Below are positions 8,319-14,987 of a DNA stretch of 17,937 nucleotides, piece after piece. The position numbers were made by a program, and so were the translations under genes. The notes under the pieces are model-generated. The model worked only from the letters and a program-made list of their open reading frames with translations, was not told the DNA's origin and did no database searches. Within the stretch, counting starts at the first letter, position 1. Every line of letters starts with the position of its first letter. The DNA is taken from positions 1 through 17,937 of the forward strand of contig JABDBT010000050.1 in the NCBI GenBank assembly GCA_013288465.1, given 5' to 3'. The DNA is from Bacteroidota bacterium. GTDB taxonomy: Bacteria; Bacteroidota; Bacteroidia; Sphingobacteriales; Sphingobacteriaceae.

Positions 8319-8324
8319 CTAATA

Positions 8325-8579
8325 TTATTTATTCTTCAATGATGTTCCCCGTGGAACATTTATAAATGAAACCAGTGCAAATGCCGCCCAAATGCCTTCT
8401 AAAACCACAAACGGATAAAATCCGATCATGAACGAGGCAAAACAGCATGTGCTTGCCCCTAAAAAGTTCATCGCGGTATAGGCCCGGCTTTCTACAGTTA
8501 TTCTTTTATATAAATTTAGCAAAAACGCAATTAAAAGTATAATTACGCCTATTGATGCTATAATATCCGATGGTTTCAT
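8325..8579 (-). CDS. Small CBU_0592-like membrane protein
   Basis: This is an 84-residue integral membrane protein of unknown function. It begins [21 protein letters not shown] as a first membrane helix, has a basic stretch [16 protein letters not shown] and a second helix [17 protein letters not shown], and ends with [17 protein letters not shown] as a third. The order 'helix, S/R-x-Y-x-x-x-N-x-x-G, helix, P-x-V-x-L-x-x-x-W' matches the CBU_0592-like family of small bacterial membrane proteins. The start ATG overlaps the uup stop by one base (TAATG), so translation is probably coupled. Its last codons (NVPRGTS) are dictated by the second parS-like site, so the DNA element is embedded in coding sequence here. 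Confidence 0.8.
   Translation of the reverse strand: MKPSDIIASIGVIILLIAFLLNLYKRITVESRAYTAMNFLGASTCCFASFMIGFYPFVVLEGIWAAFALVSFINVPRGTSLKNK
8343..8358. promoter_or_regulatory. parS-like site 2, one mismatch
   Basis: TGTTCCCCGTGGAACA differs from site 1 at one base (A to C at position 7), which breaks one pair of the palindrome. It starts exactly 40 bp after site 1 and lies inside the 3' end of the small membrane-protein gene. Confidence 0.7.
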
Positions 8580-9868
8580 TAAGCTTCCTTTAATTCGGTT
8601 AGTTCAAGCCAGCGAAATGTTTTTTCATCAAGCTTGGTATTTAATTCGGTTATTTTTTGTGATAGTTCAATTATTTTATTGTTGTCGATGCCTGAGCCGT
8701 TAAGCTGTGTGGTCGCCTGTTGTATTTGGGCTTCAATTTGCTGTATTTCTTTCTCGGCCGTTTCCAATTCCTTTTGCTCTTTAAAGCTCAGTTTGTTTTT
8801 CTTAACGGGAGCGGCTACGGGTGTTTCAACAACGTTATTGCGTTTGTTTTGCTGCTTATTGTCTTCCAGCTCTAATCGGTACGATGAATAATTACCGTTA
8901 TATATCCGTACATGTCCGCCTTCTTCCATTATAAAAAGCTGGTCGGTTAGCTTGTCTAACAAATACCTGTCGTGCGATACCAGCATTAAAACGCCTCCAA
9001 AATTGGCTAAAAACTCTTCCAGCACATTTAAGGTATCAATATCAAGGTCGTTAGTAGGCTCATCCAGTATAAGGAAGTTGGGGTTTTTCATCAGGATGCT
9101 CATTAATTGCAGCCTCTTTTTTTCACCACCGCTTAAGTTAGCTATAAAGCCATACTGTTTTGCGGGAGGGAACAGGAACAGGGTTAACAACGCCGAAGCC
9201 GAAATAAGCTTACCATCGGCCATGGTGATAAACTCAGCAACGTTTTTTACAATATCAATAACCCGTTCGTCCTCTTTAAAAGCAATACCCGATTGGTGAA
9301 AATAACCAAAAACAGTGGTTTCACCCTTTTCTATAGTGCCATTATCCGGCAATAAGCCACCTGTTATGAGGTTTAGCAACGTTGATTTCCCGCTGCCGTT
9401 TTTGCCTGCCAAACCAATCCTGTCGCCCTTTTTAAATACATAGTTAAAATGATCAACAAAGGTGTGCTTGTTGAAGGCTTTGCTCGCGCCCTTTATTTCC
9501 ATTATTTTATTACCCTGGCGCGAGGTTTTAACGCTTAATTCCACGTTTAACTTTGGCCCGTTGTTTTGGGTTTTAGCCTCAAGGTCATAAAAAGCGTCAA
9601 TTCTTGATTTTGATTTGGTGCCCCGGGCCTTAGGCTGGCGGCGCATCCACTCTAATTCTTTACGCAATAAATTTGAGTTTTTTTGGAATGTGGCTTCATC
9701 CGCACTTTCGCGCTCGGCTTTCCTTTCCAAATAATAGCCATAATTGCCAAAGTAGGGGATGATCTTGCCTTTATCAATCTCTAATATTTCATTACACACA
9801 TTATCCAGGAAATACCTGTCGTGCGTTACCATCAGGATGGTTTTTGAGCCATCGGTCAATAATTTTTT
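8579..9868 (-). CDS. uup: Uup-type ABC-F ATPase, C-terminal part (downstream of frameshift)
   Basis: This is the second portion of the ABC-F gene that begins at 10445. It reads LLTDGSKTILMVTHDRYFLDNVCNE (the end of the first ATPase domain), then the linker with RRQPKARGTKSKSRIDAFYDLE. The second ATPase domain has Walker A GLAGKNGSGKSTLL, signature LSGGEKKRLQL, Walker B FLILDEPTNDLDI and H-switch LVSHDRYLLD. The C-terminal coiled coil (LSFKEQKELETAEKEIQQIE to LDEKTFRWLELTEL) is typical of Uup and separates it from EttA or Vga types. Uup-type proteins are soluble, lack a transporter domain and act on ribosomes or on DNA-branch processing; the exact role here is inferred. The same frame is open upstream to an ATG at 9940, but that part is out-of-frame reading of the first domain. 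Confidence 0.85.
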   Translation of the reverse strand, partial: KKLLTDGSKTILMVTHDRYFLDNVCNEILEIDKGKIIPYFGNYGYYLERKAERESADEATFQKNSNLLRKELEWMRRQPKARGTKSKSRIDAFYDLEAKTQNNGPKLNVELSVKTSRQGNKIMEIKGASKAFNKHTFVDHFNYVFKKGDRIGLAGKNGSGKSTLLNLITGGLLPDNGTIEKGETTVFGYFHQSGIAFKEDERVIDIVKNVAEFITMADGKLISASALLTLFLFPPAKQYGFIANLSGGEKKRLQLMSILMKNPNFLILDEPTNDLDIDTLNVLEEFLANFGGVLMLVSHDRYLLDKLTDQLFIMEEGGHVRIYNGNYSSYRLELEDNKQQNKRNNVVETPVAAPVKKNKLSFKEQKELETAEKEIQQIEAQIQQATTQLNGSGIDNNKIIELSQKITELNTKLDEKTFRWLELTELKEA

Positions 9869-10445
9869 CAAGCCATTCAATGGTATCAATATCCAAATGA
9901 TTGGTTGGCTCATCCAATATATATATATCGGGGTCTTCAATTAACAGCCTGGCCAAAGCCAGGCGTTTCTTTTGCCCACCCGAAAGGGTATTTATGCTTT
10001 GGTTAAGGTGATGTATATCTAACCGGCCTAAAATGGTTTTTATCTTATATTCATACTCCCAGGCATCCACATCGCTCAGCTCTTCCATTACCTTTTCAAT
10101 GGCCCGGGCATTGTCGGGGTCGTTTTCAAGTAACTCTTCGTATTTACGTATTAGTTGTTGCTGTATATTATCGGCATGGAAAATATAATCGCTAATAGTT
10201 ACCGCGTCTTTAAAGCCGGGGTCCTGTTCTAAGTACCCCATATTAAGGTCGCGGCTTTGTACCACTTTTCCTTCAGTTGGCTTCAAATAACCAGCCAGTA
10301 ACTTCAATAGCGTTGATTTCCCGGCGCCGTTAATGCCAACCAATGCAACCCTGCGGCCACGGTTAATGCCTATGGCAATGTTTTTAAAAAGCCATTTGTC
10401 ATGAAAAGAATGACCTAAATTTTCGGCGGATATATATGTGCTCAC
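9801..10445 (-). CDS. uup: Uup-type ABC-F ATPase, N-terminal part (frameshifted)
   Basis: This is the first ATPase domain of a twin-ATPase ABC-F protein: Walker A ALVGINGAGKSTLLKLL, Q-loop region MGYLEQDPGF, signature NTLSGGQKKRLALARLL, Walker B IYILDEPTNHLDIDT. After EWLEK the frame leaves the family sequence (IIDRWLKNH), while the correct continuation LLTDGSKTIL is in the +1 frame. Deleting one A from the A6 tract (complement of T6 at 9863-9868) restores GAA AAA TTA and one protein of about 621 residues, the normal length. The start is the GTG at 10445, which overlaps the upstream gene's TGA (GTGA) and is preceded by AAGGAGAAC. As written, only a 214-residue fragment ending just after the D-loop would be made. 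Confidence 0.85.
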   Translation of the reverse strand: MSTYISAENLGHSFHDKWLFKNIAIGINRGRRVALVGINGAGKSTLLKLLAGYLKPTEGKVVQSRDLNMGYLEQDPGFKDAVTISDYIFHADNIQQQLIRKYEELLENDPDNARAIEKVMEELSDVDAWEYEYKIKTILGRLDIHHLNQSINTLSGGQKKRLALARLLIEDPDIYILDEPTNHLDIDTIEWLEKIIDRWLKNHPDGNARQVFPG

Positions 10446-11098
10446 GTTCTCCTTGCTATTTTATCAGACGTATAAATATGAACGCCTTTCTTGTTTTTTA
10501 ATGATTGTTTATACATGGCCAGGGCAACCGTTTTTGCGGGTATGCTACGGTACTTTCTTAGCGGGCCAAATAAAAACGGATTTATAACGGTCATTAGCCC
10601 AATAATTACCCGTTCTAAGGTTCGGTTTTCTCTTCTATGCCCGGTTAAAAGCGAGGGCTGATATATAAACAGGCAGTTTAAGCCAATGGCTTTAATAGCA
10701 TCCTCCGTTTCGCCCTTCATTTTTGTATAGTAGTTAGACGAGCCACTATTTGCCCCGATCGCCGAAACTAAATGGTATTGCGATGCCCCGTTTTTATGGG
10801 CCATCTCTGCCAGTTTAATAGGGTAATCATGATCAATTACCCGGTACTCGTTCAAATCAGGCGTTTTGCGGCGGGTTGAACCCAGGCAACAAAAAACAAT
10901 ATCACCGGTTATCAAATCAGCATGACTGTCTAACGAATCAAAATCAATAATAAATTGTTTTAACCTGTTGTTTTTCGAGTGTATTTTTCGCCTGCCTAAA
11001 CTAACTATCTCATTATATTCCTGTGATTGAAGTAAGATATTTATTAACAGCCGGCCAATTAAGCCGCTACCACCTACAACAATAGCTTTATGTGCCAT
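10442..11098 (-). CDS. NAD(P)-binding atypical short-chain dehydrogenase, TIP30/HTATIP2-like
   Basis: This 218-residue protein has a Rossmann fold. It begins MAHKAIVVGGSGLIGRLL, with the GGSGLIG dinucleotide loop at residues 9-15. SLGRRK follows the second strand, GDIVFCCLGSTRRK fits the third to fourth strands, and HLVSAIGANSGSSNYYTKMKGETE contains a YxxxK pair (YTKMK) that SDR enzymes use. IYQPSLLTGHRRENR and PFLFGPLRKYRSIPAKTVA are characteristic of TIP30-like proteins. No substrate can be assigned. I start at 11098; the frame is open to an ATG at 11200, but that extension (MLFVFFTTGDNY...) is unlike any family member and contains the -7 box. The stop overlaps the uup GTG start, so this is probably the first gene of the uup operon. 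Confidence 0.85.
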   Translation of the reverse strand: MAHKAIVVGGSGLIGRLLINILLQSQEYNEIVSLGRRKIHSKNNRLKQFIIDFDSLDSHADLITGDIVFCCLGSTRRKTPDLNEYRVIDHDYPIKLAEMAHKNGASQYHLVSAIGANSGSSNYYTKMKGETEDAIKAIGLNCLFIYQPSLLTGHRRENRTLERVIIGLMTVINPFLFGPLRKYRSIPAKTVALAMYKQSLKNKKGVHIYTSDKIARRT

Positions 11099-11114
11099 GC
11101 ATACAAAATTTTTG

Positions 11115-11122
11115 CAAAAATA
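11115..11122 (-). promoter_or_regulatory. -7 box of the minus-strand operon (TIP30-like, uup, membrane protein)
   Basis: On the minus strand TATTTTTG fits TAnnTTTG and predicts a start near 11112, leaving a leader of about 14 nt before the ATG at 11098. It supports the short start of that gene. The -33 element is not clear. Confidence 0.45.
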
Positions 11123-11323
11123 CATATAAATAAATTGCCACATGAAATTTATATGTTTAAACACATAGTTGTCGCCGGTGGTAAAGAATACGAACAGCAA
11201 TAACTGCAGTTAAAATCACCCTGTAACACAGCTTAACCACTTATTATTTCAATTGTCACATTTGTAAACATAACACGATATGCAAAAATTAATTTATATC
11301 CGGTGGTATTTAAAACCTACCTG

Positions 11324-11331
11324 TATATTTG
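11324..11331 (+). promoter_or_regulatory. -7 box of the nagB operon
   Basis: TATATTTG is an exact TAnnTTTG match and predicts a start near 11334, about 25 nt before the nagB ATG. The remaining 11123-11323 divergent spacer is AT-rich and holds nothing else I can support. Confidence 0.5.
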
Positions 11332-11358
11332 TTCGAAGCCTTTCCATAAAAACCTACT

Positions 11359-13278
11359 ATGGCCCGATTAAACTTATTAGAAGAAACCCGGTACGAGAAA
11401 CTGCCGGTAACCGTATATGACACTCCGGCTGTCGCGTCAATTGCTGTGGCAGGCAGGATAGCCGCCCTCATCCGCGATAAACAGGCAAAAGGCGAAAAGA
11501 CAGTTTTAGGGCTGGCAACCGGTGTTACGCCAATTGCCGTATATGCCGAACTGGTTAGGTTACACCAGCAAGAAGCCTTGAGCTTTAAGAACGTGATAAC
11601 CTTTAACCTTGATGAGTACTACCCAATGCGGCCAACCGCCGTGCAAAGCTACGTCACCTTTATGAACGAGCATTTGTTTGGCAAGATAGATATTGACCCC
11701 GCCAATGTGCATATCCCCGACGGCACTTTACCGCAGGAAGAGATAGCCGCTTTCTGCCTCGATTATGAGCGGCAGATAACACTGTTGGGCGGCCTCGACC
11801 TGCAAATATTAGGCATAGGCCGTACCGGACACATCGGGTTTAATGAGCCGGGGTCTGCACCCAACTCGGGTACGCGTTTGGTAACGCTTGACGATCTTAC
11901 CCGCAACGATGCCTCGCGCGATTTTGGCGGCAAGGCCAACGTGCCCACCAAAGCCATCACCATGGGTATCGGCACCATATTTAAAGCCCGCGAGATCATA
12001 TTGATGGCATGGAGCGGCAAGAAAGCGCCCATCATCAAAAAGGCAGTCGAAGGCGAGATATCCGGCGATGTGCCGGCCACCTATCTGCAATTATCTGATA
12101 AGGTTGAATTTGTATTGGATGAAGCCGCCGCCGCAGGACTCACCCGCTTTGACACACCGTGGCTGGTAAAAGATTGTGTTTGGGATGCCGCAATGAAAAA
12201 GAAAGCCGTTATCTGGCTGTCAGGTAAAGTAAACAAGCCGATATTAAAACTGGTAGAAGAAGATTATAACAACAACGGTATGGCCCAGTTAGCGGTTGAG
12301 CAGGGCCCTGTTTATCAGATCAATATTGACATATTCAGGCAGGTGCAGCATACCATTACCGGCTGGCCGGGGGGCAAACCCAATGCGGATGATAGCGGGC
12401 GGCCCGAGCGCGCGCAGCCAGCTAAAAAACGTTCAATTATCTTCTCGCCCCACCCGGATGACGATGTAATATCAATGGGCGGCACTTTTATCCGTTTGGT
12501 TGACCAGGGGCATGACGTGCATGTAGCCTACCAAACATCGGGCAATACCGCTGTTTGGGACGATGATGTGCTGCGTTATATGGAGTTTGCCATCGACTTT
12601 AACAACAGCATTGGCGATGACAGTAAAAGATTGCAGCAAATACATCAGGATATGCGGGTGTTTTTTGCCGTAAAGCAGCCAAATCAGATAGATACCCCCG
12701 AAGTAAGAGATGTAAAAGGTTTTATACGAAAAACAGAGGCTATAGCCGGGGCCAGGTATGCCGGGCTGCATGACGACCATATCCATTTTATGGCGCTGCC
12801 ATTTTATGAAACCGGCAAAGTGAATAAGAACCCGGTAAGCGAAATAGATATACAAATGACTATTGCGCTGCTACAGCAGGTAAAGCCGCAGCAGATATTC
12901 GCGGCCGGCGATTTTGCCGATCCACATGGTACGCACGTGGTCTGTTTCCATATCATCCTGCAGGCATTAAAGCGATTAAAACCGACAGAATCGTGGGTAA
13001 AAGATTGCTGGCTATGGATGTACCGCGGAGCCTGGCAGGAGTTTGATATTGACGAGATAGAAATGGCTGTGCCACTATCGCCTGATGAAGTATTACGGAA
13101 ACGGAGCGCCATATTTAAACACCAGTCGCAAAAAGACAGGCCGGTATTCCCGGGCGAAGATGCCCGCGAGTTTTGGGTACGGGCCGAAGACAGGAACCGC
13201 GAAACGGCGGAAAGCTATAATAAACTCGGCTTAGCCGAATATGCTGCTATGGAAGCGTTTGTGAGGTATAAGTTCTGA
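11359..13278 (+). CDS. nagB: Glucosamine-6-phosphate deaminase fused to a PIG-L/LmbE-type deacetylase domain
   Basis: This is a two-domain amino-sugar enzyme of 639 residues. Residues 1-270 form a NagB/isomerase domain that converts glucosamine-6-phosphate to fructose-6-phosphate and ammonia. They contain GLATGVTPIAVY (phosphate loop), FNLDEYYP (D85, E. coli D72) and GIGRTGHIGFNEPGS (H158 and E163, E. coli H143 and E148). E. coli D141 is replaced by T156. Residues from about 355 form a PIG-L domain with the metal motif HPDDD (H365, D367, D368) in IIFSPHPDDDVISMGG and the second metal histidine probably in DPHGTHV. Such domains remove N-acetyl groups from sugars, so the fusion could couple deacetylation and deamination; that is inference. 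Fusions of this layout are known in Bacteroidota. It is probably the first gene of a nag operon, with nagX downstream beyond the four-helix-bundle insert. Confidence 0.92.
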   Translation: MARLNLLEETRYEKLPVTVYDTPAVASIAVAGRIAALIRDKQAKGEKTVLGLATGVTPIAVYAELVRLHQQEALSFKNVITFNLDEYYPMRPTAVQSYVTFMNEHLFGKIDIDPANVHIPDGTLPQEEIAAFCLDYERQITLLGGLDLQILGIGRTGHIGFNEPGSAPNSGTRLVTLDDLTRNDASRDFGGKANVPTKAITMGIGTIFKAREIILMAWSGKKAPIIKKAVEGEISGDVPATYLQLSDKVEFVLDEAAAAGLTRFDTPWLVKDCVWDAAMKKKAVIWLSGKVNKPILKLVEEDYNNNGMAQLAVEQGPVYQINIDIFRQVQHTITGWPGGKPNADDSGRPERAQPAKKRSIIFSPHPDDDVISMGGTFIRLVDQGHDVHVAYQTSGNTAVWDDDVLRYMEFAIDFNNSIGDDSKRLQQIHQDMRVFFAVKQPNQIDTPEVRDVKGFIRKTEAIAGARYAGLHDDHIHFMALPFYETGKVNKNPVSEIDIQMTIALLQQVKPQQIFAAGDFADPHGTHVVCFHIILQALKRLKPTESWVKDCWLWMYRGAWQEFDIDEIEMAVPLSPDEVLRKRSAIFKHQSQKDRPVFPGEDAREFWVRAEDRNRETAESYNKLGLAEYAAMEAFVRYKF

Positions 13279-13280
13279 TA

Positions 13281-13316
13281 GGTAATACGTTTGACGTAAT
13301 ACGTTGTACGTTCGCG
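13281..13316 (+). repeat. Left ACGT-rich arm of the cassette
   Basis: It contains ATACGTTTGACGT and GTTGTACGT. Both occur as reverse complements in the right arm, where they are fused without the extra spacer of about 6 bp seen here. Two copies of the 10-mer TCTGATAGGT (13274-13283 and 13317-13326) flank positions 13284-13316. Confidence 0.75.
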
Positions 13317-13357
13317 TCTGATAGGTGTGTCCCTTTCATTTTTATCAAAACGTGTAC

Positions 13358-13379
13358 AAAAAAACGTATCACGTACAAC
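13358..13379 (+). repeat. 22-bp direct repeat, copy 1
   Basis: A7 followed by CGTATCACGTACAAC, identical to 13791-13812. Its ACGTACAAC end can pair with GTTGTACGT at 13303-13311, giving a possible hairpin ahead of the four-helix-bundle gene. Confidence 0.85.
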
Positions 13380-13432
13380 ATAATATGTTTTCAATTTTAA
13401 AACAGTAAATTAGAGTTTTAAACCTAAACACT

Positions 13433-13786
13433 ATGCAAAACTTCAAAGACCTATTATTATGGCAGGACTCTCATAAATTTGTTCTGGAAATTTATGAAGC
13501 AACTAAGAAATTTCCAAAAGAAGAAACATTTGGTATCACCTCGCAAATAAGGAGAGCGGCAGTATCTATACCTTGTAATATTGCGGAGGGTTGCGGAAGA
13601 TACACATCAAAGGACTTTGTAAACTTTTTGCAAATTGCATTAGGTTCAACCAATGAAACGGATTATTTAACATTGTTAGCTAAAGATTTAAATTATCTGA
13701 CAGAAGGCCAATATAATAATCTGCAGGAGCGCCTTAATAAAATAAGGGCCATGGACATTAATCTTATTGGAAAAGTTAGGAAATAA
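13433..13786 (+). CDS. Four-helix-bundle protein, S23/IVS family
   Basis: This 117-residue helical protein belongs to the family first seen in intervening sequences of 23S rRNA genes and related to the Avd accessory proteins of diversity-generating retroelements. The signature is complete: FKDLLLWQDSHKFVLEIYEATKKFP at the N-terminus, ITSQIRRAAVSIPCNIAEGCGR in the middle, then FVNFLQIALGSTNETDYLTLLAKDLNYL and a final helix. The length is standard. Such proteins form pentameric barrels and can bind nucleic acid; the cellular role of free-standing copies is unknown. The gene is AT-richer than nagB and nagX. It is enclosed by an exact 22-bp direct repeat and outer inverted repeats, starts 54 bp after the first direct repeat and ends 4 bp before the second. 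It shows no link to rRNA or a reverse transcriptase here. Confidence 0.93.
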   Translation: MQNFKDLLLWQDSHKFVLEIYEATKKFPKEETFGITSQIRRAAVSIPCNIAEGCGRYTSKDFVNFLQIALGSTNETDYLTLLAKDLNYLTEGQYNNLQERLNKIRAMDINLIGKVRK

Positions 13787-13790
13787 GAAT

Positions 13791-13827
13791 AAAAAAACGT
13801 ATCACGTACAACGTCAAACGTATAACC
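13791..13827 (+). repeat. Right arm: 22-bp direct repeat copy 2 plus terminal inverted repeat
   Basis: The first 22 bp repeat 13358-13379 exactly. The last 17 bp are the complement of the left end (GGTAATACGTTTGACGT) with one mismatch. The nagX ATG follows 3 bp later, so the arm occupies its 5' leader. Confidence 0.8.
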
Positions 13828-13830
13828 AAA

Positions 13831-14934
13831 ATGACCGCACTAACCCAAAAACCGCGCCTTCTATCCCTCGATGTGTTTCGTGGCGTAACAGTAGCCGCAA
13901 TGATATTGGTCAACAACCCCGGCGACTGGGGGCATATCTACGCCCCGCTGGAACATTCAGTTTGGAACGGTTGCACGCCTACCGATCTGATATTCCCGTT
14001 CTTCCTGTTCATAGTAGGCGTTTCTATCGTTTACGCTATGGAAAGTAAGGCGGCTGTTGCGGCTAATCATACCAAAATGATCCTATCGGCATTGCGCCGG
14101 ATGGTGCTGCTGATCGTTATCAGCCTAACCATACATATTATATTCCACCCTAATTTTGCGCACATGCGGTTCCCGGGGGTATTGCAGCGTATAGCTGTAG
14201 TATATTTCATTTGTACGGTGCTGTATTTAAAAACCTCGCAAAAAACCCGCGACTGGCTGTTTGTTATTCTGCTGGTAGGCTATTATGTAGTAATGGCTTT
14301 TGTTCCCGTACCCGATACCGGCCATGCCAGCCTCGACCCAACAACCAATATGGGGGCCTGGATAGACAGGGCGGTGTTTTCAACCAATCACCTCTGGAGC
14401 GAATCGCATACCTGGGACCCCGAAGGTTTATTCGGCACCTTACCAGCCATTGCCACCGGTCTGTTTGGGATAAGAGTAGGCAGCTGGCTAAAACGTAAAG
14501 ACCGCGAGGATAGCGTAAAAGTAAAATGGATGCTCATTTACGGCGTTGTTGCGGTAGTATTGGGGTTATTATGGGGGCAATTCTTCCCTATAAATAAAGC
14601 GCTTTGGTCAAGCACCTTTGTGCTGTACACCGGCGGATGGGCCACAATTGCACTGGGCATCAGCTATTGGCTTATTGATGTAAAGGGCTACAAACGGTTC
14701 ACTCCCCCATTTGTAGCTTTTGGCGCAAATGCAATTACGGCCTATATACTATCTGATTTCGTTCCGCATTACTTAAATAAGATCACTATCGGCGGCTCTT
14801 CTATTTACCAGCTGATTTTTGCTTCGCACTTTTCGCCTTTTAATGCCTCGGTTATATATGCCGGTGTGTTGGTTTTGCTCATTTGGCTATTAATGTGGAT
14901 ATTGTATATTCGCAAGATTATTATTAAGGTATAA
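13831..14934 (+). CDS. nagX: NagX / heparan-alpha-glucosaminide N-acetyltransferase-like membrane protein
   Basis: This 367-residue protein of the inner membrane has roughly ten predicted helices. It opens with LLSLDVFRGVTVAAMILVNN and continues YAPLEHSVWNGCTPTDLIFPFFLFIVGVS, the hallmark of the HGSNAT/DUF5009 acyltransferase family; H42 is the conserved histidine. RFPGVLQRIAVVYF, DPEGLFGTLPAIATGLFG and FVAFGANAITAYILS are further family landmarks. Relatives called NagX occur in N-acetylglucosamine and chitin clusters of Xanthomonas and Shewanella, where they are thought to transport or modify the sugar. The same job is likely here because nagB is the upstream neighbour. The ATG lies 3 bp after the cassette's right repeat, so the native leader may have been replaced. 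The frame is intact. Confidence 0.9.
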   Translation: MTALTQKPRLLSLDVFRGVTVAAMILVNNPGDWGHIYAPLEHSVWNGCTPTDLIFPFFLFIVGVSIVYAMESKAAVAANHTKMILSALRRMVLLIVISLTIHIIFHPNFAHMRFPGVLQRIAVVYFICTVLYLKTSQKTRDWLFVILLVGYYVVMAFVPVPDTGHASLDPTTNMGAWIDRAVFSTNHLWSESHTWDPEGLFGTLPAIATGLFGIRVGSWLKRKDREDSVKVKWMLIYGVVAVVLGLLWGQFFPINKALWSSTFVLYTGGWATIALGISYWLIDVKGYKRFTPPFVAFGANAITAYILSDFVPHYLNKITIGGSSIYQLIFASHFSPFNASVIYAGVLVLLIWLLMWILYIRKIIIKV

Positions 14935-14987
14935 GGATTGATTTTAAAGAAGAAAAGCAAGGGCAAGGTAGTACGTTAAGAAAACAT

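Larger units (their letters stand above)
13281..13827 (+). mobile_element. Repeat-framed four-helix-bundle cassette (putative)
   Basis: This 547-bp unit fills the gap between nagB and nagX. Its outer 17 bp form an inverted repeat with one mismatch: 13281-13297 against the complement of 13811-13827, including the perfect 13-mer ATACGTTTGACGT. An exact 22-bp direct repeat containing ACGTATCACGTACAAC flanks the inner gene at 13358-13379 and 13791-13812. The enclosed gene is AT-richer than nagB and nagX. The ends lie 2 bp after the nagB stop and 3 bp before the nagX ATG. No transposase is present and no target duplication is evident at the outer ends, so mobility would depend on factors in trans. 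Confidence 0.5.

Noticed and set aside
7299..8365. Plus-strand open frames across mnmG
   Set aside because: They are antisense to a well-conserved gene and have compositions typical of reversed coding sequence.
11099..11200. 34-residue N-terminal extension of the TIP30-like protein
   Set aside because: It lacks family resemblance, is AT-rich, and contains a good -7 box; MAHKAIVVGGSGLIG is the expected N-terminus.
11763..13112. Several minus-strand open frames antisense to nagB
   Set aside because: The plus-strand fused enzyme is clearly coding throughout; the antisense frames are low-complexity shadows.
13281..13827. CRISPR-like array from the ACGT-rich repeats
   Set aside because: The copies are few, unequally spaced and in both orientations, and the intervals hold a gene instead of spacers.
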